From NCBI GenBank assembly GCA_964480365.1, contig CAYZPM010000011.1, forward strand, positions 18,119-82,118: a stretch of 64,000 nucleotides of DNA, given 5' to 3'. Each line of letters starts with the position of its first letter. Position 1 is the first letter of the stretch. This document shows, piece after piece, positions 25,408 through 36,000 of this stretch. Source of the stretch: CAIQPV01 sp964480365. Lineage in GTDB: Bacteria; Pseudomonadota; Gammaproteobacteria; Burkholderiales; Gallionellaceae. A model generated the notes under the pieces. The model saw nothing but the letters and a program-made list of their open reading frames with translations. It did not search any database and was not told the DNA's origin. The position numbers were made by a program, and so were the translations under genes.

Positions 25408-26280
25408 ATGAATCCCATCACATCATTTCTGGTTGCCGCATGTGTTCTCGCGGGTCTCGCCATCGGCCAAACGAGCTACATTGCATTTGCTCTGTTCGGT
25501 GCCGCAGCAATCATCGCCTTCTCGTTGAAAATGGCCAACGCCTGGCAGAAGTTCGTCATCTTGCGGATGGGGAAGCTGCAAAGCGTCAAGGGCGCTGGCT
25601 TGTTCGTCATTATTCCGGTCATCGATAATGTGGTCGCAATCATCGACGAACGTATACAGACTACAGCTTTCAACGCCGAACAGGCGCTGACCAAGGACAC
25701 CGTTCCGGTCAACGTCGATGCGATCATTTTCTGGCACGTGCACGATGCAGAAAAAGCGGCTTTAGCCATCACCAATTACCGTGAGGCCATCGACCGGGTT
25801 GCGCAAACCACGTTGCGCGAGATGATAGGTTCTTCGATGCTGGCCGCCCTGTTGTCTGACCGCAAGGAAGCCGACGAACATTTGAAGGATGAAATCGGTA
25901 AAAAAACTGCTCCATGGGGCATCTCGGTAAGTTCGGTGGAGATTCGTGACGTTGCGATTCCGGAGGCATTACAGGATGCCATGTCGCGTCAGGCCCAGGC
26001 CGAGCGCGAGAAACAGGCGCGGGTGATACTTGGCTCAGCCGAAGCCGCCATCGCGGGAAAATTTGTCGAGGCCGCCGATATTTACGCCGGCCATCCCGCC
26101 GCACTCCAGCTTCGGGCCATGAACATCATTTACGAGGCCACAAAGGAGCGCGGAGCCACGATCCTGATTCCGAGTTCGATGGTCGATAGTTTGAACCCTT
26201 CCGTAACGAGTCTGGCGCTTTCGCTCGCAACTAAAGAAATGCCTGATCCCGAAGCTGCCCATCCTAAGGTCGTGACTTGA
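25408..26280 (+). CDS. Slipin/stomatin-like SPFH (band 7) protein
   Basis: A 290-residue protein. Hydrophobic N-terminal segments (about 5-45) anchor it to the membrane; the SPFH domain follows (FVILRMGKLQSVKGAGLFV, then IPVIDNVVAIIDERIQTT). After it come an Ala/Glu/Gln-rich helical region (MSRQAQAEREKQARVILGSA) and a slipin tail. Such proteins form membrane scaffolds. The ATG at 25408 is preferred, with AAGGAG 8 nt upstream; two in-frame Met codons further upstream lack such a site. Slipins often pair with NfeD, but no nfeD is adjacent. Confidence 0.92.
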   Translation: MNPITSFLVAACVLAGLAIGQTSYIAFALFGAAAIIAFSLKMANAWQKFVILRMGKLQSVKGAGLFVIIPVIDNVVAIIDERIQTTAFNAEQALTKDTVPVNVDAIIFWHVHDAEKAALAITNYREAIDRVAQTTLREMIGSSMLAALLSDRKEADEHLKDEIGKKTAPWGISVSSVEIRDVAIPEALQDAMSRQAQAEREKQARVILGSAEAAIAGKFVEAADIYAGHPAALQLRAMNIIYEATKERGATILIPSSMVDSLNPSVTSLALSLATKEMPDPEAAHPKVVT

Positions 26281-26378
26281 TTACCTTGACGGAAAGGTGG
26301 GCGGCAACCCAATGGTTGGATATCTGGTGTTCGATCCAACATCCTGACTAAATAACATAATTGAAAGGAGTGGCCAAA

Positions 26379-26888
26379 ATGAAGGGATTACTTCCGCCAC
26401 ACGATCCTGTTGATGCAATGGGTGAAGCTTATGAATTGTTGCTGGAAAAGGCACAACAGAAAGCGCATCAAAGTGGGGCCATCGTTCATCGCATGATTGA
26501 TGAGAGTCGGGACGATATCGGGGCCTTGAATAAGTTTAGCGATGATGAAGTCGTCAAGCTGAAAAACTATGTGAAACGTGATCTAATCGATGCTGCGCGG
26601 TATCTGGATAAGACTGGCAAAGAGTTGAAGAGTTGGCTGGGTTTTGACGTAACGTTGATGAAGAACGAATTTTGGGAGCGCTTTTCCGATGCGGCAGATC
26701 AGACCACGAAAGCGCTATCTCAATTAAAGCAACACGCGACAAACGCCGAGTATCATAGCGGCGAACTCGTTGGCCTGGGGATGCTGGTATGCGATCAGTG
26801 CGGTGAAAAATTGCATTTTCATAAACCAAGCTATATTCCTCATTGCACCAAGTGCGACAGTACACGCTTTCATCGGCAAAATCTTTAA
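26379..26888 (+). CDS. Zinc-ribbon protein, DUF1451 type
   Basis: A 169-residue protein. A mostly helical N-terminal part is followed by a C-terminal zinc ribbon with two Cys pairs, CDQC and CTKC (about 139-162). This arrangement matches DUF1451-family cytoplasmic proteins, whose function is unknown. AAGGAG lies 8 nt before the ATG at 26379; an earlier in-frame start is less likely. It stands 31 nt before zwf and may share its transcript. Confidence 0.8.
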   Translation: MKGLLPPHDPVDAMGEAYELLLEKAQQKAHQSGAIVHRMIDESRDDIGALNKFSDDEVVKLKNYVKRDLIDAARYLDKTGKELKSWLGFDVTLMKNEFWERFSDAADQTTKALSQLKQHATNAEYHSGELVGLGMLVCDQCGEKLHFHKPSYIPHCTKCDSTRFHRQNL

Positions 26889-26919
26889 CGGGCATGATGA
26901 AAATAAAGGGGGTGCTTAG

Positions 26920-28332
26920 ATGAACAAAATCCATAGCCGCACAACGCCGGCTGATGCGCTGGTGATTTTCGGGGTGAGCGGCGATCTCGCCCACAAAATG
27001 ATTTTCCCGGCGCTCTACGCGATGGTCAAGCGCGGCATTCTCAACGTGCCGGTGGTCGGCGTGGCGTCCAAAAAGAGGAACCTGGCGCAACTGCGCGAAC
27101 AGGTGTCGGACAGCATCAAGCAAACCGGCAGATTCGATGACCCGAAAGCACTCGATCACCTTCTTTCCCTGCTTCAGTATGTGGGCGGTGATTACAACGA
27201 TATAGGTACATTCAAAGCGCTCAAGCAGGCGCTGGGCGATGCCAGGCACCCGACGCACTACCTCGCAATTCCACCTGCGCTGTTCGCCACGGTTATCAAG
27301 GGGATCGGAGAAGCGGGCTTAGCCGATCAGGCGCGCCTCATCGTCGAAAAACCGTTTGGGCATGATCTGGCATCGGCGCGGGAACTTAACCGCATCGCTC
27401 TGTCTGTGTTCCACGAAGACTCGATCTTCCGCATCGACCACTATCTCGGAAAAGAGGCGATCATGAATATCCTCTATTTCCGTTTCGCCAATTCGTTCCT
27501 CGAACCGATCTGGAACCGCAACTACGTGGCCAGCGTGCAGATCACTTTGTCCGAGGATTTTGGTGTGAAGGGCCGTGGCGTGTTTTACGAAAGCGCAGGC
27601 TGTTTGCGCGACGTCATCCAGAACCACTTGTTCCAGATCGTCGCACTGCTTGCCATGGAGGCACCCGCTTATCAGGGATTTGGCGCCGTCCTCAACGAAA
27701 AACTCAAGGTGTTTCAGGCCATGCGCCCCCTGCATTCGGAAGATGTGGTGCGAGGTCAGTACGTCGGCTATCTGGAAGAGCCGGGCGTGGCAAAGGAGTC
27801 GGATGTCGAGACGTTCTGCGCCTTGCGGCTGTTCATCGACTCGTGGCGCTGGGAGGGGGTACCGTGGTACCTGCGTTCCGGAAAATGCCTGGCTGCCACA
27901 GCAGCCGAGGTTCTAGTGGAGTTAAAGCCGCCACCGCAAAGATTGTTCGACGACTCAGCGCCGGTGGCCGGGCGTGCCAATTATCTGCGCTTTCGGCTTT
28001 CCCCCAACGCCGCCATCGCCCTCGCCGCACGCGTCAAGCTCGCAGGTAAGGAGTTCGTCGGCGAACAGTGCGAACTGTATTTATCTGATGAGCAGCCGGG
28101 AGAGGAAACACCTTACGAGCGGCTATTGAGCGACGCCATGGTCGGCGATGGTGCGCTTTTTACCCGCGAAGATGCCGTTGAAGCCGCTTGGGCAGTGGTC
28201 GATCCTGTCCTTGATAAGCATGATCGGGTTCACCTCTACAATCCCGGCAGTTGGGGGCCTGAACAATCTGACACGCTCATCGCAGCAGACGGAAGCTGGC
28301 ACAACCCGATACCGGGCAAGGCTGCAACATGA
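26920..28332 (+). CDS. zwf: Glucose-6-phosphate 1-dehydrogenase
   Basis: A 470-residue enzyme that oxidises glucose-6-phosphate to 6-phosphogluconolactone with NAD(P)+, the entry to the oxidative pentose phosphate pathway. The N-terminal nucleotide-binding motif is GVSGDLAHKMIFPAL (residues 18-32), and the substrate-binding signature RIDHYLGKE is at 171-179. The QNHLFQ motif that carries the catalytic His follows. The length is slightly short of the E. coli enzyme (491). No pgl or edd is adjacent, which is unusual because these genes often travel together. Confidence 0.95.
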   Translation: MNKIHSRTTPADALVIFGVSGDLAHKMIFPALYAMVKRGILNVPVVGVASKKRNLAQLREQVSDSIKQTGRFDDPKALDHLLSLLQYVGGDYNDIGTFKALKQALGDARHPTHYLAIPPALFATVIKGIGEAGLADQARLIVEKPFGHDLASARELNRIALSVFHEDSIFRIDHYLGKEAIMNILYFRFANSFLEPIWNRNYVASVQITLSEDFGVKGRGVFYESAGCLRDVIQNHLFQIVALLAMEAPAYQGFGAVLNEKLKVFQAMRPLHSEDVVRGQYVGYLEEPGVAKESDVETFCALRLFIDSWRWEGVPWYLRSGKCLAATAAEVLVELKPPPQRLFDDSAPVAGRANYLRFRLSPNAAIALAARVKLAGKEFVGEQCELYLSDEQPGEETPYERLLSDAMVGDGALFTREDAVEAAWAVVDPVLDKHDRVHLYNPGSWGPEQSDTLIAADGSWHNPIPGKAAT

Positions 28333-28614
28333 AGAATGGGTGCCTCGTAAATTAGCTGCTCCAAACCAGACGGTCATAACATGCGGCAATCGACCCAACT
28401 CGGTTTTAGCGATTCCTCCAATGCAGCCACTCACCGTAAACATTTCAAACCACATCGGCTTTGTTTTACATGGCGCTGCGAGATGAGATCGCTAAGCAAG
28501 AGTGCATTTTAATCATAATGACCACGTATAATTAACACCTATAACTCAGCGAACTTGTGAACTCGCGAGACTCATCATGCAGGCGCAACGAATCGTCTTG
28601 TAATTTAGTTGGTT

Positions 28615-29622
28615 ATGGAAGAGAAAGAAAATATGGAAAGCCATCTTGGACGATATGAGATTCTTGAGGAGTTAGGGCGGGGCGAGATGGGGGTTGTCTA
28701 CAAAGCCTATGACCCGTTAATTGATCGTTTTGTCGCAATCAAGACGATTGACCTTCAAAAGCTGGGCGAGAAAGAAAAGGATGAATACAAAGCACGGTTC
28801 TATCAGGAGGCCAAGGCAGCCGGACGCTTGAATCACCCAAACATTATCACCATCTACGACCTGGGTAGAAAAGGCGATGTAGCTTACATTGCTATGGAAC
28901 TGATGGAGGGACCGGAACTACAAAACATAGTTGCAGAAAATCAGCCATTGTCTATCGGAGAGAAGCTGGATGTGGCATTTCAAGTAGCTGAAGGTTTGGC
29001 TTATGCACATGAGCATGGGGTTGTGCATCGTGACATCAAGCCTTCAAACATAATGGTATTGAGAGGGCTGCATGTCAAAATCGCCGACTTCGGTATAGCG
29101 AGAATGGAGTCCTCTTTGTGGCGCACTCAAGTAGACAAAATTATTGGGTCGCCTTTATACATGTCTCCTGAGCAAATCCAATCCCATCCAATTGACCCCC
29201 GTTCGGATATTTTCTCATTTGGTATCGTACTGTATCAAATGCTAACTGGGAGGCTTCCGTTTAGTGGCGATAATGTCAATTCGGTCTGGTATCAAATCAT
29301 TAATGAAGAGCCACAAAAACCCAGTTCATTAAACTCTGAAATTCCAGACATGCTGGACCGGATTGTTGCCAAGTGTCTTGCAAAAAAGCCGGAAGACCGT
29401 TACCCGAACGCGAATGAGTTGGCGGGTGATTTGCATTCATGCAGAAGCATATTGTCACATGCAAATACAAACACGGATCGTCGTAATCACTATTTTGAAA
29501 GTGCCGGGGCGACCAATACAAAGAAAATAACCAAGGTGCAATTGATTTGGATCATAGTGTTGACCGCGCTGCTTTCGATTGGAATTTATATATTGATTGA
29601 TCAGTTATTCATCGATAAATAA
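28615..29622 (+). CDS. Membrane-anchored Ser/Thr protein kinase (PknB type)
   Basis: A 335-residue kinase. The glycine loop GRGEMGVVY (residues 21-29; Glu replaces the usual Gly), catalytic Lys43, HRDIKPSN with catalytic Asp140, the DFG motif (ADFGIAR) and the SPEQ motif are all present. A single membrane helix near the C-terminus (about 307-328) is followed by only a few residues, so the kinase domain is cytoplasmic with no extracellular sensor. A TATAAT at 28527-28532 may be the -10 box. An alternative start six codons downstream (28633) is possible. No phosphatase gene is adjacent. Confidence 0.92.
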   Translation: MEEKENMESHLGRYEILEELGRGEMGVVYKAYDPLIDRFVAIKTIDLQKLGEKEKDEYKARFYQEAKAAGRLNHPNIITIYDLGRKGDVAYIAMELMEGPELQNIVAENQPLSIGEKLDVAFQVAEGLAYAHEHGVVHRDIKPSNIMVLRGLHVKIADFGIARMESSLWRTQVDKIIGSPLYMSPEQIQSHPIDPRSDIFSFGIVLYQMLTGRLPFSGDNVNSVWYQIINEEPQKPSSLNSEIPDMLDRIVAKCLAKKPEDRYPNANELAGDLHSCRSILSHANTNTDRRNHYFESAGATNTKKITKVQLIWIIVLTALLSIGIYILIDQLFIDK

Positions 29623-30093
29623 TCAGGAATAAAGTGAAATTTTGAATAAACAACATTGCTGCCCCTTTTTAGGGATTGGATCGTATGAATCATTCCATTC
29701 ATCAGGTGCTGTCGGGCCAGATGCATAAGCAATGGTCGCACTCAGCATTAAGGTACAAAAGATGGTTCTAATCATTAATAATTTCACCATTCAGAATTTG
29801 CTAGCGACTGTCCGATTCTGTCCGAATTAAATCGTTCATAATCATAGCAAATCAACAAGAATACGAATTTTTATGCAAAACGGTTCTTGGCCAAAATAAA
29901 CCGCAAATTACGGATGTTCTAAAAAATCTTCCACAGTCAGCTTGGCGTCAGCAAATTCGTGCAATATGCGCGGGTTTTAGATTAGAGATTTACTCTATTG
30001 ATCATTATGTCATCTGTGCGTAACAGCCCTAATGGACAATCTGAGTTAATTTTTTGCCCAGCTTCATGTCATTCAGGATGTACTAGGAAAACC
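29623..30093. other. Gene-free interval before the RND efflux operon
   Basis: About 470 bp without a convincing ORF, AT-rich from 29800 on. It presumably holds the promoter of the efflux operon, but I see no clear -35/-10 pair, terminator or regulator-binding palindrome. The frame of the next gene is open from 29998. Confidence 0.5.
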
Positions 30094-31887
30094 GTGGCAA
30101 TCAAACAACACATAATAATTGATCGAGGCCTTTCCGGGAATCTCTCATTTTCAGTAATTGCGCTGATGGTCGCAGCCATGATGAGCGGTTGCGCAGTCGG
30201 CCCAGATTTCAAGCGGCCTGAGGCTCCTGCTGCTACCGGTTACACCCCTCAGTCCTTGCCCACGGAAACCGCTGCTGCTGCCATTCAAGGGGGAGCATCC
30301 CAGAAATTTAATGCAACGACCTCCATTCCTTTTGACTGGTGGACGCTGTTTCAGTCACCGCAAATCAATTCTTTAATCGAACGGGCGTTTAAAGCCAATC
30401 CGACTATTCAGTCGGCACAATCCACATTGCGCCAGGCACAGCAAAACGTGGTTGCCCAACAAGGTTTTTTCTATCCAACCGTAGGTGCCAGTTATTCTCC
30501 CTCCCGCAACAAACTCGCAGGCAACATGGGTGGAAATTCTCCCGGTGTGCAGGGAAATGGGCAGGTAATCTCAACCGTTTCGAATCCTGGCGGGCCACCG
30601 CCATACAATGCACCCGCTTATTACAATTTCCACGTTGCGCAACTCACGGTGGGTTACGTACCGGATGTATTCGGCGGCAACCGCAGGCAAGTTGAATCGC
30701 TACAGGCGCAATTGGATGCGCAGCGTATGCAATTGGAAGCGACCTATATCACGCTCGCCTCCAATGTTGTGGCTGCGGCTTTACAGGAAGCATCGCTGCG
30801 CGCCCAAATTGCCGCGACAAAAAAGATCGTCGATCTCAATCATGAAAATCTTGAGATTATGCGCACGCAGCTTAAGCTCGGTTACCTTGCGCAAATCGAC
30901 GTGGACGCGCAAGAGGCGGCGACAGCACAGGCCGATCAGGCGCTTATCCCCTTGGATAAACAACTTGAGCAAACGCGCGATTTGATCCGCGCCCTGGCAG
31001 GCAATTTACCCAATGAAGATGTGCCAGAAACATTTGATCTGGCGTCGCTTAAGTTACCTCAGGAGCTTCCCTTGAGTTTGCCCTCCAAACTGGTTGAGCA
31101 GCGCCCTGATATTCGCGCGGCGCAGGAACAATTACACGCCGCCAATGCGCAAGTAGGTGTGGCCGTGGCCAACCGATTCCCACAGTTTAATATTACCGGC
31201 GCATGGGGAGGTATGGCATCCACGCCAGGCTGGATGTTCCGCTCTGGCGGTGGTTTTTTTGAGTTGCTCGGGAATATCTCACAGACCCTGTTTGACGGTG
31301 GCACATTAAAGGCCAGAGAGAGCGCCGCAAATGAAGGCTTGATTCAGGCCAGTGCGGCCTATCGCAATGTCGTGATTACCGCATTTCAAAATGTGGCCGA
31401 TACGCTGCACGCCATCCAGTCTGATGCCGATTATTTGAAAGCGGCGTTGCACTCTGAACAAGCCATGAAAGAAACTGCCGAGATTACCCGCAAGCAATAC
31501 GAATCAGGTTATGTCAGTTATCAAATGGTATTGATCGCCGAACAAAACTATCAGTTGTCAGAACTCACGCTGGTTCAGGCCCAAACCAATCGCTTCGGCG
31601 ATACCGCCGCTTTATATCAGGCGCTGGGTGGGGGCTGGTGGAATCGCCCCAACGGGCATGGCAAGTGTGATGCCCCTGATGATGAAACTTGCCATGCCCG
31701 TCCCCCTCTCTCCAGCTCTCTCCCGCAAGCGGGCGAGAGAGACAAGGTCTCGCTACGCGAGTTTCACGATACTGCCGCATCGCAGAAATTGGAGAACGGC
31801 GCGAACGCTGCCACGAAACAAATTGATTTGGATAAAACGTCGGTGGCTCAGCAATCTGCCGCGACGAAAGGAGAAAGCGCGCAATGA
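30094..31887 (+). CDS. RND efflux outer-membrane lipoprotein (NodT/OprM type) with a repeat-derived C-terminal tail
   Basis: An outer-membrane channel with a lipoprotein signal: MMSGC places the lipidated Cys at residue 33 when the GTG at 30094 is used. AGGAAA precedes that GTG; an ATG at 29998 would add 32 unlikely residues. Two OEP repeats follow (about 105-320 and 330-510), ending in the usual ALYQALGGGWW. After that a tail of about 75 residues is abnormal: its DNA at 31654-31741 holds two strong inverted repeats of the kind found between genes. The channel pairs with the adaptor and pump downstream; its stop overlaps the adaptor ATG. Confidence 0.9.
   Translation: MAIKQHIIIDRGLSGNLSFSVIALMVAAMMSGCAVGPDFKRPEAPAATGYTPQSLPTETAAAAIQGGASQKFNATTSIPFDWWTLFQSPQINSLIERAFKANPTIQSAQSTLRQAQQNVVAQQGFFYPTVGASYSPSRNKLAGNMGGNSPGVQGNGQVISTVSNPGGPPPYNAPAYYNFHVAQLTVGYVPDVFGGNRRQVESLQAQLDAQRMQLEATYITLASNVVAAALQEASLRAQIAATKKIVDLNHENLEIMRTQLKLGYLAQIDVDAQEAATAQADQALIPLDKQLEQTRDLIRALAGNLPNEDVPETFDLASLKLPQELPLSLPSKLVEQRPDIRAAQEQLHAANAQVGVAVANRFPQFNITGAWGGMASTPGWMFRSGGGFFELLGNISQTLFDGGTLKARESAANEGLIQASAAYRNVVITAFQNVADTLHAIQSDADYLKAALHSEQAMKETAEITRKQYESGYVSYQMVLIAEQNYQLSELTLVQAQTNRFGDTAALYQALGGGWWNRPNGHGKCDAPDDETCHARPPLSSSLPQAGERDKVSLREFHDTAASQKLENGANAATKQIDLDKTSVAQQSAATKGESAQ
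31654..31741 (+). repeat. Intergenic-type palindromes inside the outer-membrane channel gene
   Basis: A perfect 13-bp inverted repeat, GGGCATGGCAAGT (31654-31666) and ACTTGCCATGCCC (31687-31699), is followed by CTCTCTCCCGC-AAG-CGGGCGAGAGAG (31716-31741). The second unit resembles the CCCTCTCCC palindromes also seen at 53629 and inside coaBC. Both are translated as part of the protein tail. Confidence 0.75.
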
Positions 31888-33047
31888 AGAAACTGGATAG
31901 AAAATTTATCTTAGTAATAGCGATAATTGGAATTGTTGCTGGAAGCGGCTATTGGGGTTGGCAAAACTTTCATGCTTCCCAGGCTGAAGCAGCCGTGGAA
32001 AAGCCTGTTGTCCATACCACCTCCGATACCGTGCATTTTGCTGCGGACGCGCCGCAATTAACATTTTTGAAAATCAAACCGGTAGACGCTTTTCCTGAAC
32101 CCTTGATAGATGGGCTGAATGCCCGCATCGCCTATGACGACAATTATACGGCGCGGGTTTTCTCGTCCATTGCCGGTCGGGTCGTCAAGATTGCAGCTGA
32201 GGCTGGCCAACAGGTCAAGGCGGGTGATCCGTTGCTATGGATTGATTCGCCGGATTATGCCAGTGGAGCTTCAGACAGCCTGAAGGCAGATGCCGACCTG
32301 TTGCGCAAGAAAGAAGCCTACGAACGTGCCAAGTTAATGTTTGATGCCAAAGGGCTGGCACGTAAGGATCTCGAATCCGCCGAGGCAGATTGGCGTCAGG
32401 CAGATGCCGAGGCGCAACGCGCAAAAGCACGCATGAAGAATCTGAGCAGCAATGAAGTCGCGACAGCGGAGGGTAAATTTATTCTGCGCGCACCGATTGA
32501 TGGTGTCGTCAGTGAACGTCAGGTCAATGCCGGCACCGAAGTGCAACCGGGTGCCGCCAATTCGCTGTTCGTCATTACCAACCCGAGTCATGTGTGGGTG
32601 ATGGCTGACTTGCCCGAACAGCAACTCGGCAAGGTCAGGGTGGGCCAGCCCATTTCTGTTGAAGTAGACGCTTATCCCAATGAATTCTTTCCGGGCAAGG
32701 TCACGATAATTAGCGAAACGCTGGACCCGGTCATGCGCCGCTTGCAGGTTCGTTGCGAGGTGGATAACAGCCAGCACAAACTCAAGCCGGAAATGTACGC
32801 GCGCATCAGTCCCATCATTGATGCCAAATCAAAATTGCCGCGCGTGCCCAATACCGCGTTGTTCACACAAGGGCTATACAGCTTTCTATTTGTCGAGCAA
32901 GCGCCCGGCGTATTGCAGCGCCGTCGCGTAACTCTGGGCATGCAGGATGCTGATGTGACTTACATCAAGGAAGGATTGCGCACCGGCGAACGTGTCGTAA
33001 CCAGCGGAGCATTATTATTGAACTCGGAATTAAGCGGTAACGACTGA
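31884..33047 (+). CDS. Periplasmic adaptor (HlyD/CzcB type) of a heavy-metal RND efflux system
   Basis: A 387-residue membrane fusion protein: N-terminal anchor (about 8-25), beta-barrel and lipoyl halves (SIAGRVVKIAAEAGQQVKAG near 95-114), a coiled-coil hairpin (about 130-185), then the second lipoyl half (ILRAPIDGVVSERQV) and barrel. It bridges the inner-membrane pump and the outer-membrane channel. It lacks a His- or Met-rich metal-binding extension. The ATG overlaps the channel stop and its own stop overlaps the pump ATG, so the three are tightly coupled. Confidence 0.93.
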   Translation: MKKLDRKFILVIAIIGIVAGSGYWGWQNFHASQAEAAVEKPVVHTTSDTVHFAADAPQLTFLKIKPVDAFPEPLIDGLNARIAYDDNYTARVFSSIAGRVVKIAAEAGQQVKAGDPLLWIDSPDYASGASDSLKADADLLRKKEAYERAKLMFDAKGLARKDLESAEADWRQADAEAQRAKARMKNLSSNEVATAEGKFILRAPIDGVVSERQVNAGTEVQPGAANSLFVITNPSHVWVMADLPEQQLGKVRVGQPISVEVDAYPNEFFPGKVTIISETLDPVMRRLQVRCEVDNSQHKLKPEMYARISPIIDAKSKLPRVPNTALFTQGLYSFLFVEQAPGVLQRRRVTLGMQDADVTYIKEGLRTGERVVTSGALLLNSELSGND

Positions 33048-36000
33048 TGCTTGGGAAACTCATTACTTTCGCCCTGCAGCAACGCGTGTTCGTGCTGGCA
33101 GGGGCATTCTTGATTTTGATCGCAGGTTGGCAAGCTCTCGAAACTTTGCCGGTAGAGGCCTTTCCGGATGTGCAGGACGTACAGGTGCAGATTGACACAC
33201 TGGTTCCGGGGCAAGCGCCCGAAGAAGTGGAACGCACCGTCACCCTGCCGATAGAACGTGAGATGAGCGGAATACCGCACATGACCCAGTTGCGTTCGGT
33301 ATCCCTTACCGGACTGTCGGAAGTCATTCTCACCTTTGCCGATAACACGAATGACTATTTTGCGCGCCAGCAGGTAACGGAGAATTTGCAGAACGTCAAC
33401 TTCCCACCCGGCATACAACCCAGCCTTGCGCCGCTCACCAATGCCGTGGGCGAGATATATCGCTATGTGCTAGATACACCGCCCGGCATGCCGCTCAATG
33501 AAGTGCGTGCGCTGCAGGATTGGGTGTTGCGCCCCGCATTGCGTCAGGTGCCCGGTGTGGCAGATGTGGTGAGCTATGGCGGCACCATCAAGGAATATCA
33601 GGTTCGCGTCAATCCTGCGCTATTGCGCAAATTCAATGTGACCTTAAGCCAGGTGTCACAAGCATTGGGCGCCAATAGCAGCAATAGCGGTGGCGGCATT
33701 CTGAAACGCGGAGACGAAGCGCTGGTAGTGCGTAGCGTCGGGATATTCCAGAGCGTTAAAGATATTGCGCGCGTGGTGGTGACGGCTCAGGGAGGCAAGA
33801 CCGTGTTGGTGGGCGACATCGGCGAAGTGGCTATTGGCGACCGTCCCCGCTCCGGTATTGTGGCGTTCAACGAGCGCGACAACGTGGTTCAGGGCATTGT
33901 GGACATGCTCAAAGGGCAAAACGCCACCACAGTCGTGGAGGCGCTGAAGGAAAAGATACAAGAGATCGGCCCCAAGCTTCCGCCGGGGGTGAAGATCGTT
34001 CCTTACTATGACCGAACCGACCTGGTGCGTCATACCGTACACACTGTTTCTGAAAACCTGATTATCGGCGCACTGTTGGTGATCTCCATCCTCATTATCT
34101 TTCTGCGCAACTGGTATGCGGCATTGGCGGTAGCAGTCATCATTCCGCTGGCGCTGCTGTTCGCTTTCATCATGATGGATGCTCATGGGGTGTCGGCCAA
34201 TTTGATTTCATTGGGCACGGTGGACTTCGGTATCATCATCGACAGTGCCGTGGTGCTGGTTGAAGCATTGATGGTCAAACTTGCCTTGGCTAAAGCGGAT
34301 GGAGTTGAGAAGCACCTGAGCTTCGGTTGGCGCATTCATCTTATCAAACAGACCAGCATCGAGCTGGGGCGTCCGATCTTGTTCTCCAAGGCTATTATCA
34401 TCCTGGCCTTCATGCCCATCTTTACTTTTCAGCGGGTGGAAGGAAAGATATTTTCGCCCATGGCCTTTACTCTGAGTTTCGCTCTGCTCGGTGCGATTCT
34501 GCTGACGCTGACGCTGATACCCGCTTTGCTGAGTTACGCAGTCAAGAACAAGGATCTGGCGGAAAAACACAGCGGCTGGATGCACAAACTGCAAGAAAAC
34601 TACCATAACCTGCTGATATGGGCGGAGACTCGGCGCAAACGCATCGTGGCGGCTTCTATCGGATTGCTGGCTGTGGCATTGATCGGCGCTCCATTTCTGG
34701 GCAGTGAATTCCTGCCCATGCTGGACGAAGGCAACATCTGGCTGACCATCACGCTGCCGCCCGCCACCGTGCTGGACAAGACCAAGGAAATCGAAGGCCA
34801 GGTTCGCGCCATTCTCAAGTCTTACCCCGAAGTGGGCAATGTCGTTACCCAAGTGGGGCGTCCCGATGACGGCACCGATCCGAAGGGGCCGAACAATATG
34901 GAAATCATGGCCGACCTCAAACCGCGTGACACTTGGCGCTTCGCCGACAAAGAAGCGCTGATTGCCGACATGACGCAAAAGATTCATGCTATTCCCGGTG
35001 TGCCGACCAACTTCTCGCAGGTCATTGAGGATAATGTGGAAGAAGCTTTGTCAGGGGTCAAGGGTGCAATTGCAATCAAGATATTTGGCCCTAACCTGGA
35101 AATTCTGGAAGACAAGTCGGAGCAAGTCGCCAGCGTGATTAGCGGCATTCGTGGGGCGGCGGACGTGGAAGCAATCAAGGTGGGCGGGCAGACCGAATTG
35201 AACATCACTTTGGATCGCAACCGCATGGCGCGTTATGGCCTCAACATCAACGATGTTAACGTGATCATCCAGACCGCCATGGGAGGCAGCGCCGTAAACT
35301 CTTTTTACGAAGGCGAACGTCTCTTTGATGTGACTCTGCGCATGGCCGAACCTTACCGTGATGGCGTGAATGACGTGTCCAATCTGTCTATCCCGTTGCC
35401 AAGCGGCGGCACGCTGCCGCTCAGTGAGATTGCGACTATCGAAGTGCGTCAGGGCGCGGCACGGGTCGCACGCGAAGCGGGAGGCCGCATGGTGGCCGTG
35501 AAAGCAAACCTGCTTGGGCGCGATCAGGGCGGCTTTGTGGCCGAAGCAATGGACAAAGTCAAGGAACAGGTGCAATTGCCGCCGGGCTACACCATAACCT
35601 GGGGCGGGCAGTTCGAAAACCAGCAGCGCGCAAACAAGCGGCTTAAAGTCATTCTTCCGCTTTCTGCATTGATGATTTTTGTGCTGCTGTTCTGGGCGTT
35701 CCGTTCCATGCGCAAGGCACTGCTGGTTATTCTGATGGTGCCATTCACCCTGATCGGGGGCCTTGCCGGTCTTGGCTTGGCCGGACTGCACCTGTCGGTG
35801 TCCGCTGCTGTGGGTTTCATCGCCGTAGCAGGCATATCGGTGCAGAACGGTGTGATTATGGTGGAGCAGTTCATGGAAATCATGCGCAACGGCAAGAGCT
35901 TGCGCGAGAGCGTAATGCAAGGCGCGGTGGCGCGTCTGCGCCCGATCCTGATGACAGCGTTGATGGCGGGTATCGGCCTGTTGCCTGCGGCGTTGTCGCA

